Positions 53,258 through 64,000 of a stretch of DNA of 64,000 bases are shown one piece after another; position 1 is the first letter of the stretch; the number at the start of each line of letters is the position of its first letter. The DNA is from Frigoribacterium sp. Leaf186 (GTDB taxonomy: Bacteria; Actinomycetota; Actinomycetes; Actinomycetales; Microbacteriaceae). Location: NCBI RefSeq assembly GCF_001423905.1, contig NZ_LMPQ01000001.1:409512-473511 (forward strand), given 5' to 3'. The notes under the pieces were generated by a model. The model was not told the origin of the DNA and searched no databases. It saw only the letters and a list, made by a program, of their open reading frames with translations. Position numbers and translations under genes: made by a program.

Positions 53258-53938
53258 GTGCGCAGAAGAGTGTCCGTCGGCATCGCCGTCTCGGTGTTGG
53301 CCCTCGTCGGGTTGACTGGGTGCTTCCCGAGCCTCGACGACCTCACGCCGGTCGGCGCGGGCGGGTCCGGCGGATCGGCCGCCACGCCCGGCACCGGGGC
53401 CAGCGGCGTCCCGCAGCCCCAGGTCACCGGAGCCCCCGGCACCGGCGGCGGCACGGGATCGCAGCCCGACGCCCTCGCACCCGGCGGCACCCTGCTCGGC
53501 CAGGTCAACTACAAAGACCTCACCATCTACGTCTACGGCGTCGGCGAGCTGACCACCACGGCCCCCTCGATCTACGCCCGTCCCGACGGCACCGACCCTT
53601 ACCCGGCGGGCACCGACGTCGAGGTCACCGCCTACGTGCTGACCAACAACTCGCAGCGTCGGCTCGACCTGACCGACCTCAGCGCCGACTACTCGTCGTA
53701 CGGCAACGACCTCGCCACCCAGGATGTCTTCGCCGGGCAGGACCTCTTGACCCGGCTGGGTTACGAGACCTCGCTCGACTCGAAGTTCCCCGCCGACAGC
53801 GCGACCTGGTACCTGCTGCCCGGCGAGTCGACCGTGTTCGCCAACGCCTGGTTCCACCGCGCGAGCGACGGCCCGTTGACCCTGCAGTTCTTGTGGCCGG
53901 CGGAGCGGATCTTCTTGGGCGCGAACATCCAGTTCTGA
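53258..53938 (+). CDS. Secreted lipoprotein with DUF4352-like domain
   Basis: 226 residues beginning at GTG 53258, placed 8 bp after AGGAGAGG. The lipoprotein signal ends LVGLTGC with Cys22. A Gly/Ser/Pro-rich linker (~30-80) leads to a beta-rich domain (IYARPDGTDPYPAGTDVEVT, AYVLTNNSQRRLDLTDLSAD, WYLLPGESTVFANAWF) that resembles the immunoglobulin-like DUF4352 pattern of extracellular actinobacterial lipoproteins. A TAGGCT -10 box lies at 53223-53228. The function is unknown. Confidence 0.8.
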   Translation: MRRRVSVGIAVSVLALVGLTGCFPSLDDLTPVGAGGSGGSAATPGTGASGVPQPQVTGAPGTGGGTGSQPDALAPGGTLLGQVNYKDLTIYVYGVGELTTTAPSIYARPDGTDPYPAGTDVEVTAYVLTNNSQRRLDLTDLSADYSSYGNDLATQDVFAGQDLLTRLGYETSLDSKFPADSATWYLLPGESTVFANAWFHRASDGPLTLQFLWPAERIFLGANIQF

Positions 53939-54029
53939 CGGGTCACGGCCACGGCCGCGGGCGGGGTCGAACCCGGGGCGCCGACAGGGTCGGGCCCGGG
54001 CCGCGGAGCGGGCCCTCACCCGGGCCCGG

Positions 54030-54827
54030 TCAGGCCGGGGTAGGCGCGTCCACCGCTCCCCCGAACCGCCGGGTGCGCGAGGCGTAGGTCTCGACCGCCT
54101 GCCACAGGTCGGTGCGGGTGAAGTCGGGCCACAACCGGTCGAGGAACACCATCTCGGCGTAGGCGGACTGCCAGAGCATGAAGTTGCTCGTGCGCTGTTC
54201 GCCCGAGCTGCGGACGAACAGGTCGACGTCGGGCAGCTCGGGCGCGTACAGGCGCTTCTGGATCAACTTCTCGCTGACGGCCGAGGGCTTGAGCCGGCCT
54301 CCGGCGACGTCGTCCGCGATCGAGCGCACGGCGTCGGCGATCTCGGTGCGTCCGCCGTAGTTGACGCACATCGTCAGCGTGAGGACGTCGTTGCCCTTCG
54401 TCAGCTCTTCGGCGAACTGCAGTTCGTTGATCACCGACCCCCACAGCCGCGGCTTCCGTCCGGCCCAGCGCACCCGCACGCCCCAGGCGTTCAGCTGGTC
54501 GCGTCGGCGGTGCAGCACGTCGCGGTTGAAGCCCATCAAGAAGCGCACCTCGTCGGGCGAGCGCTTCCAGTTCTCGGTCGAGAACGCATAGACGCTGAGG
54601 TGCTTCACGCCGATCTGGATCGCCCCGGCGACCACGTCGAGCAGTGACATCTCGCCGGCCTTGTGGCCCTCGACGCGGGTGAGGCCGCGCCCGTTGGCCC
54701 ACCGGCCGTTGCCGTCCATCACGATCGCCACGTGCTCGGGCACCGCACCCCGCGGCATCACCGGCGGGTGCACGCCCGTCCAGTCCAGCGGGCGGTAGTC
54801 GGCGGCGTCACGGTGGGTCTTCTTCAC
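54030..54827 (-). CDS. uppS: Isoprenyl (undecaprenyl) diphosphate synthase
   Basis: Cis-prenyltransferase of 265 residues making the lipid carrier for cell-wall precursors. Motifs: [20 protein letters not shown] with the catalytic Asp-Gly-Asn-x-Arg, [20 protein letters not shown], and [20 protein letters not shown] with the C-terminal RxxxRxS. The GTG at 54827 overlaps the recO stop (GTGA) with GGAGGAGAG inside recO, so the two are coupled. The recO-uppS pairing is standard in actinobacteria. Confidence 0.95.
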   Translation of the reverse strand: MKKTHRDAADYRPLDWTGVHPPVMPRGAVPEHVAIVMDGNGRWANGRGLTRVEGHKAGEMSLLDVVAGAIQIGVKHLSVYAFSTENWKRSPDEVRFLMGFNRDVLHRRRDQLNAWGVRVRWAGRKPRLWGSVINELQFAEELTKGNDVLTLTMCVNYGGRTEIADAVRSIADDVAGGRLKPSAVSEKLIQKRLYAPELPDVDLFVRSSGEQRTSNFMLWQSAYAEMVFLDRLWPDFTRTDLWQAVETYASRTRRFGGAVDAPTPA

Positions 54828-55567
54828 GGTCTCTCTCCTCCGTGCACGCGGTCGACGTGCTGCAGCGATCGCAGTCCCCGTTCGAGGTGCCACTGGGTGT
54901 ACGCGGCGACGACGCCGCTGGCCTGGTTGCGGGTCGCGTCGGGGGCGTCCTCGGCGTGGCCCCAGTCCCCGGTGAGCAGCGCGCCCAACAGGGCCAGCGC
55001 CTCCTGCGTCAACCGCGGAGCGCCGGGAGGCGCGTGCGAGTCGGCCACCACGCCACCGAGCTGGACGACGAAGGCCGAGTGCGGCCCGGGTGCACCCGTC
55101 ACGGCGCAGTCGCCGAAGCTGGGCGACCAGCCCGCGATGCTGAGCGCTCGCAGCAGGTACGAGTCGAGCGTGAGCTGGGGGGCGTGCTCGTGACGCGCGA
55201 GCGAGCGGAGGGCCCCGACGAGCAGGAGGTACTGCTGCAGGCCCGCCTCGGCCTCGGTCAGCTTGTCGGCCGTCTCGACCATGACGCTGCCGGCCGTGTA
55301 GCTCTCGTAGTCGGCGGCGATCACCGCACCGTACGAGCCGAGCGACTCGGCCTGCTGCACGATGTCGAGCGACCGGCCCTCGTAGAGCTGCAAGTCGGCG
55401 ACCATCATCGGCTCGAGTCGCGCCCCGAACTTCGACGCCGTCCGCCGGACGCCCTTCGCCACGGCCCGGATCTTGCCGTGGTTGCGGCTCAGCATCGTGA
55501 GGATGCGATCGGCCTCACCCAGCTTGTGGGTGCGCAGCACGACGCATTCATCACGGTAGACGGGCAC
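54824..55567 (-). CDS. recO: DNA repair protein RecO
   Basis: Recombination mediator that loads RecA on gapped DNA; 247 residues. The N-terminal OB-fold is [20 protein letters not shown] ... [20 protein letters not shown]. The C-terminal domain is alpha-helical; the usual zinc Cys are not evident. The GTG at 55567 gives the family start [11 protein letters not shown]; a GATGCT lies 6 nt upstream. It is divergent from the TRIC-like gene with 34 bp between starts. Confidence 0.93.
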   Translation of the reverse strand: MPVYRDECVVLRTHKLGEADRILTMLSRNHGKIRAVAKGVRRTASKFGARLEPMMVADLQLYEGRSLDIVQQAESLGSYGAVIAADYESYTAGSVMVETADKLTEAEAGLQQYLLLVGALRSLARHEHAPQLTLDSYLLRALSIAGWSPSFGDCAVTGAPGPHSAFVVQLGGVVADSHAPPGAPRLTQEALALLGALLTGDWGHAEDAPDATRNQASGVVAAYTQWHLERGLRSLQHVDRVHGGERP

Positions 55568-55601
55568 CGACCAAGCATCGCACGCGTGGTACAAACGTCA
55601 G

Positions 55602-56264
55602 GTGCACGCCACAGCCTTCGCCGTACCCCTGTGGGTGGACCTCCTTGCCGTCGGCATCGGCAGCCTGCAGGGGGCCATGTTCGCCTCCGAGTACAAGGAC
55701 CGGCGGCTCGACCTGCTCGGCATCGCCATCATCGGCACCGCCACCGGCCTCGGCGGCGGCGTCCTGCGCGACGTGCTGCTGGGTGAGGTCCCCCGCGCCA
55801 TGACGAGCAACTGGTACCTGCTCGTCGCCGTGGCGGCCGCCATCGTGGGCATGGCCCTGCAACGGGTCTTCACGCGGCTGGCCGGGGTGATCACCGTGCT
55901 CGATGCCCTGACGATCGGGCTGCTCGGGGCGATCGGGTCGACCAAGGCGCTCTCGCTCGGGCTGCCCGAGATCCCCGCGGTGTTCGTCGGGGTCATCGCA
56001 GCCGTCGGCGGATCGGTGCTGCGCGACCTGCTGATGAACCTGACGATCGCGATGATGCACGTCGGATCGCTCTACGCCGTGGCCGCCGCGGGTGGGACCG
56101 TCGTCCTCGTGGTCGCCGTGTCGCTCGGCGCCCCGGTCGCCGTGGCGGCGGTGGCGGGCACCTCGATCACCTTCGCGATCCGCATGCTGGCCGTGCGCTT
56201 CGGCTGGACCCTGCCCGAGCAGCGCGCCCTCAGCCGGCTGCCGCGCTGGCGTCGCCCGCGCTGA
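55602..56264 (+). CDS. TRIC-type (YadS) cation channel family membrane protein
   Basis: 220 residues with seven hydrophobic helices in two repeats. Each repeat carries the family's Gly-rich motif: TGLGGGVLRDVLLGEVP in the first and AAVGGSVLRDLLM in the second. This is the bacterial TRIC/UPF0126 (YadS) family, thought to form monovalent cation channels. The GTG at 55602 lies 6 nt after TACAAA. It is divergent from recO. Confidence 0.9.
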   Translation: MHATAFAVPLWVDLLAVGIGSLQGAMFASEYKDRRLDLLGIAIIGTATGLGGGVLRDVLLGEVPRAMTSNWYLLVAVAAAIVGMALQRVFTRLAGVITVLDALTIGLLGAIGSTKALSLGLPEIPAVFVGVIAAVGGSVLRDLLMNLTIAMMHVGSLYAVAAAGGTVVLVVAVSLGAPVAVAAVAGTSITFAIRMLAVRFGWTLPEQRALSRLPRWRRPR

Positions 56265-56315
56265 CCCCGAGGCACGACCGAGTCGGGGTGGGACGCCACA
56301 CGCGCGCAGCCGGTC

Positions 56316-56570
56316 GGCGACTCCCCCCTGGTGCACCCCCGCACCCCGCCACGCCTCACCGCCGCGCCCGCCCGCGGCAGCGAGCAGGAGTTGCTCGCAC
56401 CGGCCGGCCGGCGCCTGCACCCGCCGGCAACTCCTCCCTGGTGCGCCCGCGCACGCCGCCACGCCGCACCGCCGGGCCCGCCCACGGCAGCGAGGGGGAA
56501 TTACCCGCACCCGCACCCGCACCGGCACCGGCACCGGCAACCGCACCGGCGCCGGCACGCGCACGCACAG
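56316..56570. repeat. Two long imperfect repeats with 110-bp period, then hexanucleotide repeats
   Basis: An ~88-bp unit (GGCGACTCCCCCCTGGTGCA ... GGCAGCGAGCAGGAGTTGCT) starts at 56316 and recurs at 56426. Each end carries a copy of the dispersed GGAGTTGCCG motif. GCGAGCA-GGAGT-TGCTCGC forms a perfect 7-bp hairpin. From ~56508 CCCGCA/CCGGCA hexamers follow. The region fills the gap between the TRIC-like gene and leuA, which converge; no gene is seen in 56265-56661. Confidence 0.8.
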
Positions 56571-56661
56571 GAGCAGGTGCAAGCCGCCGCCGCCGGACCG
56601 CCCGGTCGACCGAACGACGACGCCCCCGGCACCGACGGCACCGGGGGCGGATCGGTCGTGA

Positions 56662-58629
<1,968 letters not shown>

Positions 58630-61167
58630 TCAGACGACGGTGCGGACGAGCCGCACGACGGCGCCGACCGAGAGGTCGGGCAGGTAGGCGCGGCCGAGGG
58701 CCGTGCCGATGGCCGGCAGCTGGACGGGGTCGGGGAAGGCCATGACGAGCGGCACGAACTCGGGCTGGAACTTCTTCTTGAACGTCAGCAGCGTCTGGAA
58801 CCCGTAGGCGGGCTCGAGCACCCGCCCGAGGAAGGTCAGGACGCGCTCGGTCTGCGTCGCCGGGCCGTCCGCCGGGCCGGTGGTGGCGAGTGGCGCCGCC
58901 GACAGGCTGAGGAACTCCACGCCCTGCTCTTTCATGGCCAGCGCCGACGAGGCGATGACGAACTCCATCACGCCGTTCATGCTGTCGGGTCGCCGGCGCA
59001 TGAAGTCGAGCGTCCACCCGACCACCTCGCCGTCACGCCAGGTCGGCAGCCAGCTGGTCACGGCGAGGACGGTGTCGTCCGCGTCGAGCGCGAGCATCAG
59101 CGCGACGTCGGGGTCGCGGAGCTCGTCGAGACCGCCGAGCGTGAAGCCCATCTCGGGCAGGTTCTTCTCGGCGACCCAGAGCTCGCTGATCTCGGTGATC
59201 TGCCGGGCGACCGCCGGGCGCAGGTCGGCGTGGCGGGTCCACTCGGCGCGGACGCCGTTCTTGGTCGCGCGGTTCAGGCTCGAGCGGACGTCCTGCCACT
59301 TCTTGCCGGTCATGCTGAAGGTCGCCGGGTGCAGCACCGTCTCTTCGCCCACGGGCAGGGTCGTCCAGCCCAGGTCGTCGAAGAACGGCGAGAGCTCACC
59401 CCTCACGCTGTAGAAGACGGGGGCGAGGCCCTGGTCGTCGCACCAGCGGGCGAACTCGAGGGTGACCTCGCGCAACCGCTCGGGCGGGCAGAGCGGTTCG
59501 GCGGTCGTCAACGCGATGCCCGACACCACGCGGTAGGCCACCGCCGACCGACCATCGGCGGTGAACCACCAGCTGTTGCCCGACCACAGCGCCATGTGCG
59601 ACAGCGTGCCGGGCGCCCCGCGGTGCACGAGCTCGCGGACGCGGGCCCGCTCGGCGTCGGGTCGGAGGTCTCCCGGCCGCACGGCTCCGGCCACGAGCGC
59701 CACCAGGACGACGAGCCACCAGAGCGGCCCCGTCCACTCGAACGCCACGCGCACGACGCCGCCGACCGGGACGGGCCCCAGCCCGGCGAGGCCGACGAAG
59801 CCGACGGGCACGAAGCGTTCGGGGACGTCGGCCGCGAGGGCCGCCGCGTCGATCGACGGCACGAAGGAGGCGCGACCCACCCACCCGACGACGGCGAACG
59901 CCGCCGCGAGCACGGCCCCCGACCCCAGCACGACCGTGGCGACGAGACGCCGCCGTACGCCCGCCCCCACGCCGAAGTGGTGCCGGAGGACGAACAACGA
60001 GACGGCCGTGCCCGCCGGCACCGCGACCGCCACGACGGTGAGCAGGACGTGCGCGACGAGGTGGCGACGGGGGTCGCCGTCCGACGTGCCCGTGACGGGC
60101 ATGACCACGTAGTAGAGCACGGCGAAGAGGGCGAGCAGGCCGTTGACGGCGACGGCCACGTCGAGGGCGACCCGGCGCCCCCGCCGCAGGAACCACGCGG
60201 CGACGAGCAGGACCACGAGCGGCAACAGGCTGAGCGCGACGGTCGGGACGGCGTCGATGCTGCCGAGCACCGCGGCGCGGGCGCAGAGGTCGGCCCGCTC
60301 GACCTGCCGGTCGAGCGGCGTGTGGAGGGCGATGGCGCAGAGGTCGGCCGGTGACCGCCCGGACAGGACGTCGCCGAACAGCAGGCCGAAGGGTGACAGG
60401 GGCCCCACGGGGCTGCGGGCCAGCAGGGTCAGGATCGGCCCGGCCGCCGTGACGGCCACGACCGTCGAGGCGAGTCGACGCACCTCGTGGTGCGAACTGC
60501 GCAACCAGCCGCGACGTGCGGGCGGTCCGGCGAGGACGCGACCGAAGCCGAGCCCGACCACGGCACCGACGAGGGCGTAGAGACCCGACGGATGGCCGTC
60601 GTACAGCACGAAGGCGAGCAGGGCCGAGAAGCCGAGCAGCCGGATGCGACGACGCCAGAGCGGACCGACGAAGCCGCTGACGGTCATGATCGTGCCGAGC
60701 GCCGGGGTGAACGGGTGCAGCGTCGACTCGGCCGCGACCTCGAGGGCCCAGGGCTGGCCCACGGCGCGTCCGACGGCCTGCACGGCCACCCCGACCCCGG
60801 TGGCCGCGACCGCCGTCACGACGTAGGCCGCGAGGGCCCGGCGGCTGCCGATGCGGCGCTCGGCGACGCCCACGAGCACGAGGACGGCGACGACGGCCAG
60901 GACGAGCTCGCGACGATCCGAGGCGAAGAGCACCGAGCCGAGGGTCAGGGGCCAGAAGCCGCGGTCGTCGAAGGGGTCGAGCCCAGCGCCCACGGCCTCG
61001 CGCAGGCGTTCGCCCGGCCCGTGCACGAAGCTGCCCGAGACGACCGCCAGCACGACGAGCAGGGCGGCGAGGACGACGCTGACCGGCTGCGCCCTGACGA
61101 ACGCGACCGTCGAGCGGACGGCCCCGCCGAGACGATCGCGGGCGGTGGCAGCGTCCACGGCGGTCAC
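58630..61167 (-). CDS. DUF2156/MprF-like membrane protein
   Basis: 845 residues. The N-terminal ~250 residues are polytopic and rhomboid-like (LFASDRRELVLAVVAVLVLV then GVAERRIGSRRALAAYVVTA) but without the catalytic Gly-x-Ser-Gly/His. More helices follow to ~510. The C-terminal ~320 residues are DUF2156, the GNAT-like domain of phosphatidylglycerol lysyltransferases (LSHMALWSGNSWWFTADGRS, KKWQDVRSSLNRATKNGVRA, FMRRRPDSMNGVMEFVIASS). A role in aminoacylating membrane lipids is likely by family. The GTG at 61167 overlaps the esterase stop (GTGA), so the two are coupled. Confidence 0.85.
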   Translation of the reverse strand: MTAVDAATARDRLGGAVRSTVAFVRAQPVSVVLAALLVVLAVVSGSFVHGPGERLREAVGAGLDPFDDRGFWPLTLGSVLFASDRRELVLAVVAVLVLVGVAERRIGSRRALAAYVVTAVAATGVGVAVQAVGRAVGQPWALEVAAESTLHPFTPALGTIMTVSGFVGPLWRRRIRLLGFSALLAFVLYDGHPSGLYALVGAVVGLGFGRVLAGPPARRGWLRSSHHEVRRLASTVVAVTAAGPILTLLARSPVGPLSPFGLLFGDVLSGRSPADLCAIALHTPLDRQVERADLCARAAVLGSIDAVPTVALSLLPLVVLLVAAWFLRRGRRVALDVAVAVNGLLALFAVLYYVVMPVTGTSDGDPRRHLVAHVLLTVVAVAVPAGTAVSLFVLRHHFGVGAGVRRRLVATVVLGSGAVLAAAFAVVGWVGRASFVPSIDAAALAADVPERFVPVGFVGLAGLGPVPVGGVVRVAFEWTGPLWWLVVLVALVAGAVRPGDLRPDAERARVRELVHRGAPGTLSHMALWSGNSWWFTADGRSAVAYRVVSGIALTTAEPLCPPERLREVTLEFARWCDDQGLAPVFYSVRGELSPFFDDLGWTTLPVGEETVLHPATFSMTGKKWQDVRSSLNRATKNGVRAEWTRHADLRPAVARQITEISELWVAEKNLPEMGFTLGGLDELRDPDVALMLALDADDTVLAVTSWLPTWRDGEVVGWTLDFMRRRPDSMNGVMEFVIASSALAMKEQGVEFLSLSAAPLATTGPADGPATQTERVLTFLGRVLEPAYGFQTLLTFKKKFQPEFVPLVMAFPDPVQLPAIGTALGRAYLPDLSVGAVVRLVRTVV

Positions 61168-62498
61168 GGCTGCTGCACCGAGTCGGCGAGCCCGAGGCGT
61201 GGGTAGAGCGCACCGATGCCGTGCGCGAAGCCGTTGGTCGCCGTCGTCCAGTCGTGGGCGCTGCCGGGCGAGACGTAACGGGTCACGGACATGCCGGCCC
61301 GCTCGGCCGCGGCGGAGTTCTCGGTCATGATCCGACCATAACGGGTGTCGTTCTGACCCACGGCGAAGAACGCCGTGGTGTCGGCGTAGGGCGCCCCCTC
61401 GGCCATGATCGCCTGCGGCTGGGCTGCCTCGTAGGCGGCTTCGCTGCCCGCGAAACCCCCGTCGACGGTCGCCTGACGCGTGCCGATCGAGGGGCCGAGC
61501 TCGCCCGAGACGTCGATGAACGAGCCGAACAGGTCGGGCCGCGACGACGCGAACTGGATCGAGCAGGTGCCGCCCTGCGAGAACCCGCCGACGGTCCAGG
61601 CCCGGGGGCCGGTCGCGACGTGGAAGTGGCTGGTCACGTAATCGACCACGTCGGTGGTGATGTAGGTGGCGCTGTCGCCGAGCGGGCCGTCGACGCACAT
61701 CGGGTTGTCGGCGTCGGCACCGAGCTGGTCGGGCACGACGACGATCGGGGCCAGGCCGTGGTTGCGCGCGGCGAAGGCGTCGAGGGTCTCGACGAGGTGC
61801 CCGGGGCCCACGACCGACTCGGGGCTGGCCGGCTGCCCCGACATCATCACCATCACCGGCAGGGCCGGGGCGTCGGCCACCAGCGCCGCCGGGGGCAGGT
61901 AGACGATCGCGTCGCGGGCCGCGAAGTTCGAGACCGTGCCCGGGATGTGCACGGTGCCGTACCGACCCGTGGTCGGCATGTCGGCCGGCGCGTGCCAGCT
62001 CGACCAGAGCGTCGGGTCGAACGCCGTCGAGGTCGAGGTCGAGGTCGCAGGAGGCGCGGTGCCGGCATCCGCCAGGGCCGGCACCGTCTCGCGGCCGAGG
62101 GCCTGGGCGAGGTCCTGATAGACCCCACCGTCCCGGTTGACCGCCAGGCCCGTGGCCAGGACGAAGACGACCGCGGCGACCAGGGCCACCGCCTTGCGCC
62201 ACCACCGCGTGCGGACCAGGCCGACCACGACGAGGCCCAGGCCTGCCCCCAGGGCGGCGATCCAGACCCGGTCGACGAGCGTGGGCGCGACCCCGACGAC
62301 GTCCTGGACGTCGCCGAACCACCAGGTGGCGAGCAGCGCCGCTCCCCCGCCGACGACGACGCCGAGCCCGACCCCGCGCCACCACGTCCGACGCGTCCGC
62401 GGCCGGACGAGCAGCCACGCGACGGCGAGACCGGCCGTCACGTCGACGGGCACCAGCACGGCCGGGGACAGCAGGGGAAGCGACAGCGGGTCGATCAT
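61164..62498 (-). CDS. Membrane-anchored alpha/beta-hydrolase (esterase family)
   Basis: 444 residues. About four N-terminal membrane helices (to ~120) lead to an extracellular esterase domain of the FrmB/antigen-85-like family. The nucleophile Ser is in TVGGFSQGGTCSIQFASSRP, and the C-terminal catalytic His is in VSPGSAHDWTTATNGF. VYLPPAALVADAPALPVMVM carries the oxyanion strand. The substrate is probably a cell-envelope ester. The ATG at 62498 follows GGAACGGAG. Coupling to the MprF-like gene (GTGA) suggests joint lipid or envelope modification. Confidence 0.88.
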   Translation of the reverse strand: MIDPLSLPLLSPAVLVPVDVTAGLAVAWLLVRPRTRRTWWRGVGLGVVVGGGAALLATWWFGDVQDVVGVAPTLVDRVWIAALGAGLGLVVVGLVRTRWWRKAVALVAAVVFVLATGLAVNRDGGVYQDLAQALGRETVPALADAGTAPPATSTSTSTAFDPTLWSSWHAPADMPTTGRYGTVHIPGTVSNFAARDAIVYLPPAALVADAPALPVMVMMSGQPASPESVVGPGHLVETLDAFAARNHGLAPIVVVPDQLGADADNPMCVDGPLGDSATYITTDVVDYVTSHFHVATGPRAWTVGGFSQGGTCSIQFASSRPDLFGSFIDVSGELGPSIGTRQATVDGGFAGSEAAYEAAQPQAIMAEGAPYADTTAFFAVGQNDTRYGRIMTENSAAAERAGMSVTRYVSPGSAHDWTTATNGFAHGIGALYPRLGLADSVQQP

Positions 62499-62716
62499 GG
62501 GGGCACTCCGTTCCGGCGGCGGTGGCTCGACGGCGACCGCCCGGACGACACTCTGCCCGCACCGACCGCGCGGACACCCGGTCGACAGGGTGCTCTCAGC
62601 AGGCTCATCATCGACGTCCAGCGGACAGGCGACCACGGCCGGCTGCGGGGTCGTCCCGTGCCGACGTCGTCGGCTGCCGACCGCGGCGGACGGCGGGCTG
62701 CGGACGGGCGCGCGGG

Positions 62717-63409
62717 CTAGTCGGTCAGACCGTGCTCGTACGCGTACACGACCAACTGCACACGGTCACGGAGCGAGAGCTTCGAGAGCACGCGACTGAT
62801 GTGGGTCTTGACCGTCGCCTCGCTGAGGAACTCCCTCGACGCGATCTCGGCGTTGCTCAGCCCGCGTGCCGCGAGGTCGAAGATGTCGCGCTCCCGCGTG
62901 GTGAGGGTGCCGAACGACTCGGGCACGGCCCGGGCGCGCGAGGCCCGGCCGTCGAAGTGCTCGAACAACTCGCGGGTCGCCGACGCGGCGATCACGGCGT
63001 TGCCCGAGTGCACCGTGCGGATCGCGGCGAGCAGGAACTCGGGGTCGGCGTCCTTCAGGACGAAACCGCTCGCGCCTCCTCGGATCGCCCGCGTGGCGGC
63101 CTCGTCGAGGTCGAACGTGGTGAGCACGATGATGCGGGGCGGCCGGCGGGAGGCCGCCTCAGCCTGGGCCAGGACGGCGGTGGTCGCGGCGATGCCGTCC
63201 ATGACCGGCATGCGGATGTCCATCAGGACGACGTCGGGGGCGGTGCGGGCGACCATCGCGACGCCCTCGTCGCCGTTGCTGGCCTCACCCACGAACTGGA
63301 GGTCGGCCTGCGACCCGACGAGCATCTTGATGCCGGCCCGGAACAGGGCCTGGTCGTCGACCAGCGCGACTCGGATGGGCGCCGCGGAACGGCCGGGCAT
63401 GTCGATCAT
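62717..63409 (-). CDS. NarL/LuxR-type response regulator
   Basis: 230 residues. The receiver domain has the phospho-Asp at 64 (VVLMDIRMPVMDGIAATTAV), acidic pair VDDQ and conserved Lys in FVLKDADPEFLL. The C-terminal LuxR HTH is TTRERDIFDLAARGLSNAEI ... SEATVKTHISRVLSKLSLRD. Its ATG overlaps the kinase stop (ATGA); the Met at residue 4 is an alternative start. It probably controls nearby envelope or stress genes, though the target is not visible. Confidence 0.93.
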   Translation of the reverse strand: MIDMPGRSAAPIRVALVDDQALFRAGIKMLVGSQADLQFVGEASNGDEGVAMVARTAPDVVLMDIRMPVMDGIAATTAVLAQAEAASRRPPRIIVLTTFDLDEAATRAIRGGASGFVLKDADPEFLLAAIRTVHSGNAVIAASATRELFEHFDGRASRARAVPESFGTLTTRERDIFDLAARGLSNAEIASREFLSEATVKTHISRVLSKLSLRDRVQLVVYAYEHGLTD

Positions 63410-64000
63410 CGGATGCGTACCTCTTGGGTCAGTGCCAGGGTCGGCACGATGGCGTGGACGACGAAGCGTCCGTCGGCGTTCTGGGTGGTGAGCGAACCGC
63501 CCGCCAGGGTCGCCCGTTCGCGCATGCCGTCGAGGCCGTGGCCCCCGCGGCGTTCGTCGCCGCTCGTGTCGACGGGACGCGTGGGCGGTCGCACGACGTT
63601 CGAGATCAGCAGGTGCAGGGCCTCGTACCGCCAGTCGAAGTGCAGGTCGACGGGTTGGTCGACGGCGCCGTGGCGGAGGACGTTCGTCAGGCTCTCTTGC
63701 ACGATGCGGAAGACCGCGAGCTGGCGGTTCGTCCCGAGCACCTGGGGTTCGCCCGACACCCGGAGGTCGACGTGCAACCCCGAGCCGCGCATCTGCTCGA
63801 GCAGGCGGTCGAGGTCGCCGAGGGCGGGCTGGGGCGCCTCGCCCTGGCTGTGCCGCAACTGGCCGAGCAGCACGCGGACGTCGCCGAGCGCCTCACGTGC
63901 CGTCGTGGCGATGGTGGTCAGCGCCCCGTCGACGGAGGTCGGGTCGACCCGCGCGGCGTACCGCGCCCCGTCGGCCTGGGCGATGACGACGGCCAGCGAG
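63406..64000 (-). CDS. Sensor histidine kinase (HisKA_3 type), 5' end outside window
   Basis: Only the C-terminal ~197 residues are present; the frame runs off the right edge. The end of the dimerisation helix (SLAVVIAQADGARYAARVDP ... REALGDVRVLLGQLRHSQGE) is followed by the ATPase domain: VFRIVQESLTNVLRHGAVDQ (N-box) and GGHGLDGMRERATLAGGSLT (G-box). The phospho-His lies just outside the window. It pairs with the response regulator downstream (ATGA overlap). Confidence 0.92.
   Translation of the reverse strand, partial: SLAVVIAQADGARYAARVDPTSVDGALTTIATTAREALGDVRVLLGQLRHSQGEAPQPALGDLDRLLEQMRGSGLHVDLRVSGEPQVLGTNRQLAVFRIVQESLTNVLRHGAVDQPVDLHFDWRYEALHLLISNVVRPPTRPVDTSGDERRGGHGLDGMRERATLAGGSLTTQNADGRFVVHAIVPTLALTQEVRIR

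Overview
The window is high-GC DNA with actinobacterial gene order and start signals, most like a member of the Microbacteriaceae (Frigoribacterium, Curtobacterium or Rathayibacter type). The main clues are aceE followed by a PucR-type FasR regulator and fabD-fabH-acpP-fabF, a DUF3145 gene, a fused two-ATPase DppDF, a class-II glycyl-tRNA synthetase, and many GTG starts. This placement comes from gene content, not a database search.

Positions 1 to about 16.1 kb are an accessory island. It has small membrane proteins, a lipoprotein, a Panacea-like protein converging on a protein with an IF-2 N-terminal-like domain, and several decaying genes. The decaying genes are one with frameshifts and a stop, one HEPN-like gene split by an amber codon, and a RES toxin broken inside a 27-bp duplication beside its intact antitoxin. 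About 1.7 kb without genes follows, then an excisionase and tyrosine integrase, and then a lower-GC 488-residue protein that looks like a biological-conflict effector. The island ends at a tRNA-Val gene, the probable attachment site. I found no second att copy, so the far end may lie outside the window.

From 16.2 kb the content is core chromosome. It holds a peroxiredoxin; pyruvate dehydrogenase E1 plus the fatty-acid synthase II operon (acetyl-CoA supply next to its use); DUF3145; a family-A DNA polymerase; DUF1684; an FMN-reductase/LLM monooxygenase pair; tRNA-Met; a GT4 glycosyltransferase; a DMT transporter divergent from peptide deformylase; and tRNA-Asn. A six-gene oligopeptide-type ABC transporter operon ending in a 2-hydroxyacid dehydrogenase follows. 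After it come dnaG, dgt and dusB; a YbaK deacylase; a DsbA/FrnE-like oxidoreductase; an AbiEi/DUF559 protein; glyS; an aminotransferase divergent from a LysR regulator; a lipoprotein; recO-uppS; a TRIC-type channel; leuA with a leucine-rich leader peptide; a DUF2156/MprF-like protein coupled to an esterase; and a two-component system cut by the window end.

Two patterns run across the window. Many genes look leaderless: a TAnnnT -10 box lies exactly 6 nt before the start codon (dnaG, def, ybaK, lysR, leuL, the island effector). Short repeats (AGGAGGCGCGG and GCAGGARTTGCCG) recur between genes, often as arms of hairpins that resemble terminators.
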